Source: Riptortus pedestris
Lineage: Eukaryota > Arthropoda > Insecta > Hemiptera > Alydidae
Length of the DNA stretch: 64,000 bases
Direction of reading: 5' to 3'
Assembly (NCBI GenBank): GCA_019009955.1
Contig: CM032229.1
Coordinates: forward strand, 145,993,501 to 146,057,500
The translations under genes were made by a program, and so were the position numbers. The notes under the pieces were generated by a model, which saw only the letters and a program-made list of their open reading frames with translations, ran no database searches and was not told where the DNA came from. Of the stretch, positions 24,618 to 36,940 are shown piece after piece (within the stretch, counting starts at the first letter, position 1; every line of letters starts with the position of its first letter).

Positions 24618-25076
24618 CAATGGCTGCGTTAACTAAGCAGATTTCCCACGTGCGCCACATATTTACATTTATCTCATAACTTAAAAGTTCAATGAGAACA
24701 ATATTTGGTATTTAAGCTTCAAATAAAGTGCTTCATAACATAAAAGAATATTGAAAATATGAGATGAGTTTACTGAAGACCGAAAACTAAAAATGCAAAT
24801 ATCTCAGTAAATAATCAAGATAGTGAAGAAACGTACATAACATCATTTATAGAACATTACATTTGCAATAAGATTGATTCTATACAATTATCCAACTTGA
24901 TGCATAATAACAGAGATATTAAGAATTTTCAAAATTCTCCCCCTCTAAACCCCCCTTCCCCTTGTCCGATTTCAGCCATTAACGAACTTGATCTTTATTT
25001 TTGTATAAAACGATTATATATAAAGTTTGGTAACGATAATAAAAAAATTACGCCCGCGAGAGCCTTAACAGACAGA

Positions 25077-25133
<57 letters not shown>

Positions 25134-25258
25134 TTTTGAACGGACCTCATTTTCGTCATCTCCTGGGTAGGATCGATGGACATTTGAAGAAAAATTTCGA
25201 AAATCGCGTCATGAGTACAACCTCAATAGCTGATTTTCCTTAAGGGAAATCTGCTAAA
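24618..25258 (-). mobile_element. HINE-like element, near-complete, inverted
   Basis: Starts with the worn 3' terminus ('tggctgcgttaactaagcagatttcccacgtg'), then the body reversed. A TA tract occupies 25082-25131. It ends 'cagttttgaacggacctcattttcgtcatctcctgggtaggatcgatgg' and 'cttaagggaaatctgctaaaagg'. It lies just downstream of the 15339 gene. Confidence 0.75.
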
Positions 25259-25824
25259 AGGAGCTACAAAGGTAATATAAAATATAACTCTTATTGGATT
25301 TAATTGTTTTATTTCTGTTCATGGTGCCCATGCTCTGTTGCCTTTTGCACAGTGCCTTTTTCTGGATATAGGTACATACTGACGGTCCATTCGGAATATC
25401 ATATTTTCTATGATTTAATTATTCTCTTTTCTTCCTGTACATTTAAAACATTCGTTTCGTTAGTTTCATAATATACCATCCTATGCATAATAACGGGAGT
25501 TAATTGAAAAAAGAAAATTGAAATTACTCTGTTAGTTATGTAAACACTCGAAACATTTTACATAACCAGTATTATTTCGAATTTAATTATCTAAAATTGT
25601 TGATCCATTCATAATTTCTCTAATTCAAATAATAAGGGAGATATTTGCATTTTTTAGGATTTAATTTTCTATTAATCTTCACTCCTAGCAGTGCAATTTT
25701 TAGTCTAGGAGCAACTGAGCTACTAAACATATCATGTTCAGCTTAAAATACATGTCCAACTTACAAAGGTTTCTTACTTATAGGAAAATAAAGAATAAAT
25801 GATCTAAGATCAAGAGTGAATTCA

Positions 25825-25916
25825 GCTCGCGGGAAATCTGCTATTGAGGTTGTACTCTTGTCGTGTCATTCAAAAAAATCTTCTCTAAAGTCCATCGACC
25901 CGGTCCATTCAAAATG

Positions 25917-25985
<69 letters not shown>

Positions 25986-26803
25986 AGTGTGTGTCTGTTA
26001 AAGCTCTAGTGGTCGCAATTTTTGGTTGATCGTTACCAAACCCGATATTTAAACGTTTTATGTAAAAAAGACAGATCGCGTTCGTTGAAGGCTGAAATCG
26101 AACTAGTGGGAGGGGGGTTTAGAGTGGCGATTTTTGAATATTCGAAATATCTCCGATACTATACGTCGTATCAATACATTGTATAGAACAAATCTTATTG
26201 CAAATTATATGTACTATAAATGTTGTTATACAAATTTATTCTCTATCTTGAATATTAAGTGAGGTTTTTTTCAGTTTTTAATTTTCAGCCATTAATAAAT
26301 ACCCCTTTTTTGTCATCGCACCTTATGAATAAGAAAACATCATGCACCGTCTTATTTTAAGCTGAAATACCAAATATTTTGATCAAAAATCGTTTCTAGA
26401 TGAGATACGTGTAAATACGTTTAGTATTCTTCTCTCTTTGGATTACTAAAATTTATCGAGACAAAAATGATTCTGGTTCATTATAAATTCCAGCACTAGA
26501 TATAGTAAATAGTTTTCAATATAATTAATATGTTATATTCTGATATATTACAGAAAATGTTTTTCTTTCCGGTCAATAACATTTCTATCTTTCAGCTGTG
26601 ATAGGTTGGCTCATCTCTTTGTTTACAACTCAGACGCATTCTGTGTGCAGGTTATTAAATTTAATGTGACAGAAAGATTTCTAATTCCCATTGGTATATG
26701 TTCACTTAATATTCAATGTGGTGTAAAAGTATGTTGATTTATCTATTGAAAAACTGCAGGTTGGAATTCTTCTTAGTTTACGCAGCCCCTGTGTGAAGGA
26801 CTT
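25825..26803 (+). mobile_element. HINE-like element, near-complete, CA/TA/GT core
   Basis: Starts GGGAAATCTGCTATTGAGG. The core is a CA, then TA, then GT tract (25918-25995), a mirror-like compound microsatellite. The body is complete. It ends 'cttagtttacgcagcccctgtgtgaaggac' plus T run. Confidence 0.75.
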
Positions 26804-27278
26804 TTTTTATTTATTAAACTGGAATAAAGTGCTCTTGGTCGGCTGTAAATTAAAGTTATTACACATATCATATAAACATAAGTTCTAAGGCCATTTGTGG
26901 AACACAAGTTAATATTTTAATACCATGTACTCGATAAAAAAACATACACAAATAATATAAGTGCCTACCAATTAACTGAAAGTACATTGTTGAAGAGTCT
27001 AATCAGTAAATAACAAATTTCTGTTATACTAATTACTCCTTTAATTAATTTACTTAATAAACAACTCAGTTCATCAATTTTAGTGTTATTAATTATCATA
27101 TATAATACGATTTCCGCTGTGCAATGGTCAATTAAATAAAAGACACTTTTCATAGTTATTTTAATTACTGAAGTAACATTTATAAATATTTATATGTTAA
27201 GTAGCTTAAAATCGTAAATTAAATAAATATTATAATGCACTTTATGCATTTTGAAGCAGTAAGTTAGATGCATATGTG

Positions 27279-27686
27279 TCAGTTGTGTACTCCTTTCTGA
27301 TATACCACTCTCTCTTGGTCGTATGCTTGGATGTTGATGGTCTGCCGAGATGAAGCAGTTCCGGGGTTTTGGTAGTATTCACCACCATCCTCCACTTGCC
27401 CGTAGTCCTGGCCGAAACTGAAAGCGAAGAGGAAGAAGAGCATTGCCAGCTAAAAAATATGAAATCTGTTTGAATGAAACTTGCATTGGCTAAAGGGCAA
27501 TAAGTAAATAAAACAAATTGATTTTTAGCAGATTTCACTCAAGGGAAATCAGCTTTTCATGTCGTACTCATGACGCGATTGTCGAAAAATGTCTACAAAT
27601 GTCCATAGATCCTACCCAGGAGATGACGAAAATGAGGTCCATTCAAAATTTTATACACACACGGACGCACACACACACACACACAC

Positions 27687-27742
<56 letters not shown>

Positions 27743-29143
27743 CTGTTAACTCTCTAGCGGTCGCAATTTTCGCTTGATCGTTACCAAATATTTAAATGTT
27801 TTATGTAAAATGAAAGGTCAAGTTCGTGAGGATTTTAGAAATATCACTGTCACTATACGTCGGATCGAAACATTGCCTATATTGTGTGAGTACTCATTTG
27901 ATAATTTGCGCAAATAATGCTAGCATTATTAAAATAGGCACCTGCGGGAAACGAAAACGTTCCGAGAAGTGGAGTCCTCCTCCGTTGCTATTTTCTGTGT
28001 TCCGTAGAAGATCCGACTTCCAGCCGGTTGCGGTGATCCGCGCAGGATGGCAGCTTTGCGGGAGAAGAAAAACTGACTGTAACTCTATCACGGGTGAATT
28101 TCAACTGAGCAGTATCCTTTTAGCTAGCCGATGCCTTCTTGAACTGTCACGTAGTTTCCGCTGTAAGCCACAACCTTGGCGATCTGCATGTGTGTGGCGG
28201 GTTTATGAACTCAGCGAGCGCGGGAATTCAAATTCAAACTGCCGACTGAACAATTGCATTGAACTAATCTTAATGCAAATTGAATGATCTATAAATATTG
28301 CTCTATACTTATTTTCTGTACCATGAAAATTAACAGATATATTTGGATTTTATAGTTTTTGGCTTTGATTAAACCCCCACTCCTACACATGTCACATATA
28401 TAATAAGCAGTTATATCTTGAACCAATTTATTCAAAGATTACATAACAATTATTGTTTTCATTGAACTTTTACTTTGTGAGATATATGCAAATACGTACT
28501 CTTTCGGCATTATTTTGTTTTTGGATTACTAAAATCTTTCTCATTACCGTTTATTTGTTTAATCAGTATTCATGGTGGTTGCCAATTTATCTATTGTAAA
28601 ACATCACTTGGGAAATCTGCTTAGTTTGCGCAGCCCTTGCGTGACGGACATTTTTTTTTTAAATGTAAAAGTAATAAATTTCAAAAAGGTACTTTTTATT
28701 TTAACCTGTATCTTTGATGCTGAGAATATTATATAGTATTTTCGTATATGAACTGTATCAACCTTAATATTAATCATAGCGAACTATTATTTCGTTCTCA
28801 GTTCTGGGAAGGCCATAGATGACAGAGCCACCAATACAATACATTCCCCATATAATACATAATTAACTATTAAACACTATTTTCAAATCTATCGGTAGCA
28901 ACCTTCATTACTCGTTATGGCGTCGAGTATATCTGGCAAGCACTTTTGATGTGAGGGTGCCATTTACAAGAATGTCTAAAGTTTTCCTGAGTTGTTTAAG
29001 CTATCGTTTTAACTGATTTGCTGAAAATCAGCTACTGAGGTTGTACTCATGAAAAGATTGTAGAAAAGAAAAAAGTCTTTAAACAACCTACACATCGAGC
29101 CTACCAAGGAGATAATGAAAATGAGGTTCATTCCAACTATGTG

Positions 29144-29204
<61 letters not shown>

Positions 29205-30222
29205 CCATTAGTGATCTAGCGGTAGTAATTTTATTTTATAGTTACAAATTCGCTAATTAAACGTTTTGTGATAAATTAAAGAGTTAATCAGATAACAGCT
29301 AATATCGAGCAAGGGCGAAGAGGTTAAAGGAGCGAAACCAAAAGTTTCAAATATCACCGTTATAATGATATCGAGAGATTGTAAAGTAAAATCTTGTTAC
29401 AAAGGTACTTTTCTATAAATGTGATTCTGTAAATTTCTTCTCTAAGGCAAACATTAAGTGATATACCCTCTCTTTTTGAAAAATATCCAACGATCCGACC
29501 TAGTAGATGACGAAAATGAGATAATAAGATAGAGAAAATAGAACTAAAAACAGAGGAAATAGAAGAAGATAATTTTGTTAAAATATTGATCCTCTACAAT
29601 TGGTTTTTACTAATTTTTTTCATAATTCAAATATTAATTTATTAATTCCAGTCCATCTCCATTTTCTTTCCATTAAGAATAAGGGCTGAGATGAGGGGTG
29701 TGGCGTACCTGCCAAATCCGTTTGGCAGCCCCTGCGTGAAGAACATTTATTTTTCAATTTCTTTTGGAGCAAACCTGGTTACCGGCGGTATTCCCGCTTC
29801 CAGGTTTATAATTTTGAAGGTTTAGAAATAATTAATACCCAGATGGTTAAAGATATACGATTATAGATCATAAATTCGAAGGACAGACAGAATCAATAAA
29901 AAGGCATAACTTCATTCGTAGGAATGGTGAACAAATATCATATAAAACGGGTGGAGAAATGTTAGCTGGCATAATAAATTAATTTTATACACCAAAACAC
30001 TAACATAAATGAATTCCAATGACTTATTACGAATATGAAATATCTTACTTCCTACGAGGCGATTTCTAAACTATATTACGAAAACGAGAACAGGCATGTA
30101 TTTTCAAAACAGATTTTCCATTTGTATATCACCTTATCAATCACGATGTTCAAGTTAAAAATGATCGTATCTGAAATAGTAGAATAATAAATTCTCTGTG
30201 AGATTACCTTAAACAACAGCAT
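27279..30222 (-). CDS. Short secreted acidic peptide, diverged family member, two exons
   Basis: On the minus strand exon 1 is 30222-30208 (MLLFK) followed by GTAATC. Exon 2 is 27449-27279, preceded by CATATTTTTTAG and ending in TGA. The product has 61 residues. Residues 1-18 are a signal peptide (core LAMLFFLFAFSF), and the predicted mature peptide begins with Gln (QDYGQVEDGGEYYQ). It is acidic and ends INIQAYDQERVVYQK-GVHN. Family evidence is the phase-0 intron after the first Lys, the same sizes, the Gln start and the Y-x5-VVYxK tail shared with YHPVPVVYKK. The Gly/His tract is largely lost. The 2.8-kb intron holds two HINE copies. Function is unknown. Exon pairing is inferred. Confidence 0.7.
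27535..28650 (+). mobile_element. HINE-like element with a foreign insert
   Basis: Starts TTAGCAGATTTCACTCAAGGG. The core is CA then TA tracts (27654-27740), followed by 'gactgttaactctctagcgg'. The body is interrupted at 27876-28256 by an unrelated repeat and resumes with 'gaactaatcttaatgcaaattgaatg'. It ends 'cttagtttgcgcagcccttgcgtgacggac'. It lies within the intron of the minus-strand peptide gene. Confidence 0.75.
27876..28256. mobile_element. Unclassified GC-richer interspersed repeat, copy 2 with TSD
   Basis: It is inserted into a HINE body exactly between two copies of CATTG (27871-27875 and 28257-28261), where undisrupted HINE copies read straight through. It matches 9838-10310 and holds the same 18-base palindrome AATAATGCTAGCATTATT. 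A minus-strand run MQIAKVVAYSGNYVTVQEG then a stop is alignable with MQITKAVAYSGYYIAAKEG in copy 1, but upstream frames are closed. Confidence 0.65.
29017..29748 (+). mobile_element. HINE-like element, diverged, GT core
   Basis: Starts 'ctgaaaatcagctactgaggttgtactcatg'. The core is a GT tract ending in GCGCGCGC (29141-29203), followed by 'cattagtgatctagcgg'. A second lead-in piece ('ccaacgatccgacctagtagatgacgaaaatgag') sits at about 29483. It ends with 'ggcagcccctgcgtgaagaac'. It lies in the intron of the minus-strand peptide gene. Confidence 0.6.
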
Positions 30223-30267
30223 ATTTCAAAGTAGATCCTGTCTTCTAGATGTGATAAGATGTAGGGA

Positions 30268-30305
30268 GACTGATAATAATGGACCGAAATATCCTGCCTA
30301 TATAT
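30268..30305 (-). promoter_or_regulatory. TATA box and TCAGT initiator of the minus-strand peptide gene
   Basis: On the minus strand CATATATAGG (30306-30297) lies about 33 bases before TCAGTC, whose A is 30271. The predicted leader to the ATG at 30222 is 49 bases. The same arrangement occurs at the three plus-strand members. Confidence 0.7.
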
Positions 30306-30639
30306 GCCTATCACCCCACCTCAGGGCGATCAGAAGTGGGATTGTTATTCAACATTCCCTGTTATCCAAGGAATAAAAACTAATACTGTGAGAAAAAAAA
30401 GTATAGAAGTAACCCGTCTATAAGTATGGATTACATGATCCCTGATGCGTAACAGCTGCGTCAAAGAAAGAAGATTGACGGTCATTGGGTCCTCCGTAAG
30501 ATGAGACCATTTGGGAATTGCTACAGCTGTTTTTTGTTGTCGGATATAATGCCAGGACCCACACAAATTATTTTAGATTGGGTATCATAATTTTCAAGTG
30601 GGTGTCCATAAAAAAATTCTAATCGATGTTGTAAAGCGG

Positions 30640-30950
30640 GTGAAGAAGCCATTAATGTTCGCGATTCTACTAGCGGTGCAACTAACAACATAGCATGTTT
30701 GAAGAATACTGAAACAAGCAAAGAACACAAGATGGCTATCATGAAATTTCAACCAGATTTCAGAAAATGGGAAACATCAGCCAGTAGTAACCACCGTGAA
30801 AAGTCGCCTTGACACGTTTATGAATTGGTGACACGGAACCCACTCCAGATTTTGTTCAACCTGCCGAAGTTGTAACTCAAAATTAACAGTAGAGCACGTG
30901 TCACAGTGCATTGACTTTTCAACATCAAGCCCATAAGTACAATCTCAGAT
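30640..30950 (+). pseudogene. LINE C-terminal (RNase H-proximal) fragment
   Basis: Frames read KFQPDFRKWETSASSNHREK, then a break, then HSRFCSTCR and CNSKLTVEHVSQC. The C-x2-C...LTVEH-x3-C pattern marks the C-terminal region of Jockey/I-type LINE polyproteins. It is frameshifted and dead. Confidence 0.5.
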
Positions 30951-31320
30951 CTTGTCTACACAAAATTCTGGAGAATGAACAAATTATTGCACAAAACCCA
31001 ATTTAGTTCCTTAAGTCAATAAATAAAATTTAATATTAACTTTTTGTGTGCTAAGGACCCTCCGAGTAGAAGCAGAGTAATATAAATAAATAAAACAAAT
31101 AATAAATATTATAAATGTTTCCCCAAACTTATATTTCAAGCATGCATGCAGGGAAATGGCTTTCGGCTCCAGCGTTGTCGCCAATATTTTGTTTCGACAA
31201 CGTTTTAGTTTGATCTGATCATCTATGTGTTTCATTACATACCACTGCCAGAAGTATTTGAATTGGAAAATGACATTCAGAATATTTTATTTCAATGATT
31301 AATTTAACTATAGTTTATAG

Positions 31321-31812
31321 CAGGTATGTGCAACCAAACTTTAGTGTGCAAATACGTTCGGGGGCCGCATTTAAAAGTAGTGCATTTTAAAGTGGTGTTC
31401 ATAAATTTTAACGAAACATACGTATCAGACATGAAATTATACGACAATGTAATTATAATACAATTAATTAAAACAAAAAAATGAAATTTGGAATTATTAC
31501 AAACAACGAAAGTTAAATAGCGACACCAAAATCAATGAGACACTTGGGCTTGAATTTGGGAAACTAATCCATCGATGTTTGGATTAATTCCACTGATACA
31601 AAGACGAAAAGAATTTTCCAAACTATCGTCAGTCAGGCTTGTACGATGTTTTGATTTATTAACTTTCATCATTGAAAAGAACTGTTCGCATTTATAAGTA
31701 CTGCCAACGCACAAATCTCTCCCCTTCTTCATCATTTGGAGTAAGTAGTGTTATATTTATTGTTTAATTGGGTTTTTATAATCTCTCGCGGGCCGGGAGT
31801 TGCGCACATAAG
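31321..31812 (-). mobile_element. hAT element remnant with transposase C-terminus and 8-bp TSD
   Basis: Bounded by exact 8-bp duplications GTTTATAG (31313-31320 and 31813-31820). The ends are CAGGTATGTGCAACC and its rough reverse complement GTTGCGCACATAAG, with 'gggccgcattt' and 'gcgggccggg' just inside, as in many hAT elements. A minus-strand frame (31735-31532) encodes the dimerisation domain: YKCEQFFSMMKVNKSKHR, TSLTDDSLENSFRLC, and a C-terminus ending QAQVSH. The N-terminal and catalytic parts are missing, so it is non-autonomous. A second copy lies at 49010-49510. Confidence 0.8.
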
Positions 31813-31820
31813 GTTTATAG

Positions 31821-32514
31821 TGTCATGTATTCAAATATGTACTTTTCTTTAATGTCAGCACAGGTTCCACCTCATCAAACTCATGTACAAGTACATATGA
31901 CTAATGAATATCCTGTGACTAGGATTCTTTTCTTTGATCCTGTGGAATTTATTCTTTTACCACCCAATAAGGGAAATCCAAGTAAATTGAAAATTTCCTA
32001 ATTGGAAGAGCGTCTCCTTACAATCCGACAATTCTAAATTCCATCAGTACTAAAATTAATTATTATAGTTTTTAAAAGTATTTTCTCATTTAAAATTCAC
32101 TAAAGAAATCATGAGTCTTAATACATATAAAATAATATAATACAAAACGTACCAATTGACCAGAAATCCTGCCTATTCTTCAATAATGACATTTGGGCAA
32201 AAGGAGATTTTTTTCCAAAAGTTGAAAAATACGAACTATAATACTCGTTTAAAACAGGAAAGAACCTCAACCATAGATAAATCGTGACATATATCTTTGA
32301 AAAATTCTAGAATGAATTATCATTACCCTCCTAGTTGAACAAACAAAAAACTTTTCCCCAGAAACATCGAGAGGATATCAAAACCACACTAGACAATCGA
32401 CCAGGATATTTCTTTTTTTGAGCATTGTGATCAAACAACTTTAATGAAGCAGCCATTCATTTGACACAAAGAAGCGTTTGGTTAGGGTCATAGTCCAACT
32501 ACTAAAATATAAAG
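31821..32514. other. AT-rich intergenic sequence
   Basis: No gene or repeat could be supported. Confidence 0.35.
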
Positions 32515-32515
32515 G

Positions 32516-32702
32516 GGAGCTCAGGTTAGCCATGTGATTTAAAGCGTTAATCTCACATTATAAACCTAGTCTGGCGAATTCGATTACCAATAGGAATATA
32601 TTTGGTGACTAACTCATTAAAAAAAATCCTTAGTGGAAATGGGTGGTAACCTAACCCGTCCCAAATATCCATAGAAGCAAAAAGTGTACATTAATAAATA
32701 TA
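32516..32702 (+). repeat. tRNA-derived SINE copy
   Basis: Begins 'gggagctcaggttagccatgtgat' and has 'cgaattcgattaccaataggaatatatttggtgactaactcatta', then 'gggtggtaacctaacccgtccc' and an (AATA) tail. It is partly eroded in the middle. Confidence 0.7.
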
Positions 32703-33604
32703 ACATTATATGTGTACATAAATAGTAATAATAAAATTTAAAAGTGGAAGTTTAAGATAAAAGGATAATGAAAATTTTTAACAAGAAAGATGTGATATAA
32801 TCGAAGTTAGTGGGTAAAAATAGCTCGATAAATTTCTGAAATGTTTTAGTATTTAGTCCTCAGGAATTGATCTTAGGAATACGCAATTTAAAAGTGCAAT
32901 GACTGATGTAATAACAACTTTTCGAACTGGTATAAAACACGTGTATACAGACTACTTTACTATTTACTTCGAAATAATAGAAATTAAACAATATGGGACC
33001 AGAGACACTGGACTTTAAATAACTTAGATAATTGTTTTTGTTCTAAAACACTACTTTTAACTGAACCCCAGGTTTTTACTGCAAAATTATATATTATTAA
33101 TGATCCGCAAGTTTAAATTTGTAGGACTTCCGGCTGGCATTTATCAAAAATAGGAAATATCTTTTAAACGAATAATTTTCCTCGAAGTCCTTTTTATAAC
33201 TAAATGAGGCAGAAAAAACATTTCTTTGTAACTGTATTGAGATCATTAACTGATCACGGCTCATCAATCAATGGCTTTGTAAGCTTTTTGTTTGGGGAGA
33301 ATACTAGTAAAAAGCGTTCAATTCTCCCCTGATAATGTAACACTTTGGAAATATTTGAGAATTCGAACCAGATATCGCCAGTAAAAATAATAATAATAAA
33401 TATAAAGGGTTTTAACCAATAATGAAGGAGCGCTTTAGATGGGAAAAAATTAGTGAACCATATTATACAAATAGTTTAAATAAACAGAATAGTTGACCCA
33501 CAGTAGCCATAGGGCCCAACACATAATGGGGGATTGTTGTGCCAACCCATTTTGTTATAAATTATATTTATTACTTGTATAAATGTTTAGTTCATTAATC
33601 TTAA

Positions 33605-34847
33605 CCCTAGTATTACTGACCTCTCCCAGGTCGCATGGATTACCAAGGGGGGCTCCTTGAGCCCACAACCTTAAAAACCTTTTATTTTGGTTCTATAATT
33701 TTTTAAAAATTTTTATTTCTATTGGATTATGTTTAATGAACGTTTCTTATGACACCTGTAAAAAAAAATTAAATACAAAAATAAAAATAAATTTAAAAAA
33801 AAAGTGCGGATGGGGAAAAAAGGATGACTTCAAATTAAATGTAATTTTATTCTGCTAGAGGAACATATCTAAACATTGTTAGAATAAAAATTTATCTATA
33901 TCTAAGTTATTATAACATTATAATAGAATAATAATTTAAGAAAATCTAATTATCAGATTCGTAATTGCAATTATCGGTGCTTTTGCACAATAATTTTTTT
34001 CCGAGTGTTTGTTATACACTGAACGTTTACATTTGAAGCAACGCTGCTTAGATTTTGATAGGTTGTTGTATTTTTCCTTCTTTGATTTGGCTTCTCTAAC
34101 ACAAGTGTAACACCTTAGCCTTCCACTTGATGAACCTTGTTCCTCCAATTGGGGATAAGTCAGTTCTCGCCCTAGAACATGCTCCATGGCCTTCACTGAA
34201 GATCTAGGAATGGCCACAAGATTTTCCCTCCTTTCAGCAACACATAATTTTACTAAACTCTCAGATAGATCAAATAAAAAGTACTTTCTTCGGCCAGCAC
34301 TATTTCTTCTCCATGTTGTGTCCAGGATGCAGCATGGATTAACTGTTCCCCTAGTTGGGAACAACCTAGAAAATCTTCTCTTTTCTAAAAAAGTACCTAT
34401 CTGGAGCAATAATTATAACCATCTCAGTAATATATTTTTATATGAAAAAAAATTATATCTGGAGAATATATATATTTTTTTATTGAGAAAAAAAAAACTT
34501 GAGATGGTTTGTGTATGTTAAAATTACATCAAAGTAATTATTATTTGAGCAATATAATTAATAGCACTTGAATTACTAGTTACAAGTAGTATTAAATATC
34601 AGTGGGCTCGAGGAGCCCCCCCTTGGTACTTAAGTGTATAACTACCCCTTGCGTTACCAAGGGGCTCCTCCTCGAGCCCAGACGTAAAAACAAATTTGTT
34701 TTCTCAAATTATTTCATTATGATTGTACTTAATTATAATTTAAGGGAATAATAAAATATAAAAATATCCCATTAAAATTGGGTGATAGGGAACAAAAACA
34801 AAAAGTTGTGGGCTCAAGGAGCCCCCCCCCCCTTGGGACTTCGCGGG
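33605..34847 (-). mobile_element. piggyBac-type element, internally deleted
   Basis: TTAA at 33601-33604 and at 34848-34851 bounds CCCTAG...GCGGG, matching the TTAA-CCC...GGG-TTAA ends of piggyBac. The subterminal motif CCAAGGGGGGCTCCTTGAGC occurs inside the left end and inverted at the right end. Two further internal copies flank 34605-34685. A minus-strand frame (34409-33936) encodes the transposase C-terminus: KYFLFDLSESLVK, IPRSSVKAMEHVLGREL, then a Cys-rich domain RCYTC...RCFKCKRSV...NYC. The catalytic DDD core is absent. Confidence 0.8.
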
Positions 34848-34851
34848 TTAA

Positions 34852-35650
34852 TGACTGTCTATAATTGCTAATATTTTGACTGTCTATAATTCTATACTAA
34901 ATACGTCTGTAATTAATGATGATTTTATTGGACAGAAGGATTGTACTTAATTCATAATTTTAGTTTCCTAATCACATCATTGTGGAGGCATGACAAAAAT
35001 TTAATTATTAGTACAAAATTGGTCCCTGAACAATAAATAAAGTCATTGAATTATGATTAATGAGCTGTAGAATAAAAAAAAAAATCTGATTGATTGGAAA
35101 GGGGATTAATCATTATAAAATAATAACTAATTAATCAGTTTTGAGGTTTGTATTTGACGTAATCACAAGACCTTAAATTGCAAGTCTATCAGATAATCAA
35201 ATATCAGATACTGAAGAATGTATACAAGTTATAAAAACTGTTATAATAAAATAATGATAGTTTTTCATGAACTTATTAGAAAAAGTAAAATAACTCGGAA
35301 ATATAAATACTCTAAACTACCAGAGATGATCTTTTACTTGAAATATCTATGTCGGTTGTATTACAATAGGTTAATAGTTAAGTAGACTTGTCTAGCCAAT
35401 ATTTATAACCTTTATTATGAGAATTTTACTATCTAGACTATATGCTATTTATTCCCATTTATATTTCCCATGAAATAAAATTAATATATTTTGTAAAACA
35501 TTTGTTGCTTCCTTTTTTCAATATTTTGAAATTTATGTGTCCCGCCTAAATTAGTTCTTTATTGCCAAAATACTTTGTTTCAATTTGTTAACATTTTTTT
35601 CGTATTAAATATCTTACAATATTTGTTAAAAGGAAAATTTTTAAAATGTA
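34852..35650. other. AT-rich intergenic sequence
   Basis: No gene, repeat boundary or RNA could be supported. Confidence 0.35.
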
Positions 35651-35657
35651 TTGTCTA

Positions 35658-35658
35658 T

Positions 35659-35723
<65 letters not shown>

Positions 35724-35764
35724 CTCGTCTCTCATCTCTCTCTCTCTCTCCTCCTCTCTCTCTC

Positions 35765-35797
<33 letters not shown>

Positions 35798-35862
35798 TCT
35801 CTCTCCTCTCTCTCTCTCTCTCACTCTCACACACACAGACACACGCACGCACGCACACACAC
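35658..35862. repeat. (CT)n then (CA)n compound microsatellite
   Basis: About 170 bases of CT with scattered breaks, passing into CA/CGCA. All long frames here (SLSLSL, ERERER) are artefacts of the repeat. Confidence 0.95.
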
Positions 35863-36718
35863 TTTATGAAGATCTTTAATGTCATCGAATGAACATGCTT
35901 TCTCTTATTTTACTTTTAAATGTTTTTTTTTTTTTCCTAACATTTCTACTTTATACATTGTTAAAATAATTCTCGGTTCTTTTTTTATTTCTTGACTTTG
36001 GACTTTCTGCAATAGTACCAGTATTTTTTTCTTAATCTATTTTCAGTTTCACTATTTTTTTTTCTTTATATTTGTTCCATTTTCTACCTTGGTCTCTTTC
36101 CTTTTAAATTCTCAGGTCTTGGTAATACACTTCTTTCCTCTCTCATATCCAACAATGATAAATTATTAATTTCTATATGAATATGCTCTTTTTTTTATAC
36201 GGGGTTTAAAGTGAAAAAAAAAATTGAAAAGTAAAAGAGACTGGGTACCGAAAATGAAAAAGCCAATATATGTTTTCCCATTCATCATGAGACCAAATGA
36301 CTACATTTTCTAAAACATTACAAATGAATATATACAAAAAACGTATAAGTAAAGATATAAAGTAGAGCACAAAGAATAATTATTTTAACTATCATCCAAT
36401 AGTAAAAGAAAGAAAAATGAGGACACATTGTAGAAAAATGCGACTAATAAGGTGGTGAATAAGTTGGAATAATAAAACAAACAGAGACAAATGAGAAAAA
36501 TATATTCTAGGACATGTAAATTATAGTAACTAGGTTAATTTAATTGTAGTAATATAATAGTTATTAATGATGCAACAATTTTAATGTTTCACATCTCGTG
36601 AGTAAGAGCAAGATCTAAAGATGTTACTCTTTCATTTTTAACTTAAAGCTACTGTGCCAATAAAACATCACGGACAGTTTAAATTTCACGTATTATAGCT
36701 AATATAAGTCATACCAGT

Positions 36719-36940
36719 AGGGGCTCAGGTTAGCCATGTGAGTGAAAACGTTAGCATTACTCTCACACGTTAAACATCAGTTCAATTCCCTCCTGGGAAA
36801 TAGGAATTTATTCAGTGACGAACTCATAAAATAAAAATCCTTAGTACCACCCTGGCTAGAAAAAGGTGGTAACCTGTAGATAACCCGTCACAACTAGCAC
36901 TAGTATCACAAGGTCGGCTCTAATAAATATAAATAACAAC
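36719..36940 (+). repeat. tRNA-derived SINE, full-length
   Basis: Begins 'ggggctcaggttagccatgtgagtgaaaacgttagc' (A-box region). The B-box region is 'cagttcaattccc'. The body runs 'aataggaatttattcagtgacgaactcataaaataaa' and 'ccaccctggctagaaaaaggtggtaacctgtagataacccgtcac', with an (AATA) tail. There is no coding capacity. Confidence 0.8.

Noticed and set aside
35575..35892. Several frames of 72-105 codons in all registers
   Set aside because: They are translations of the CT/CA microsatellite (SLSLSL and ERERER).
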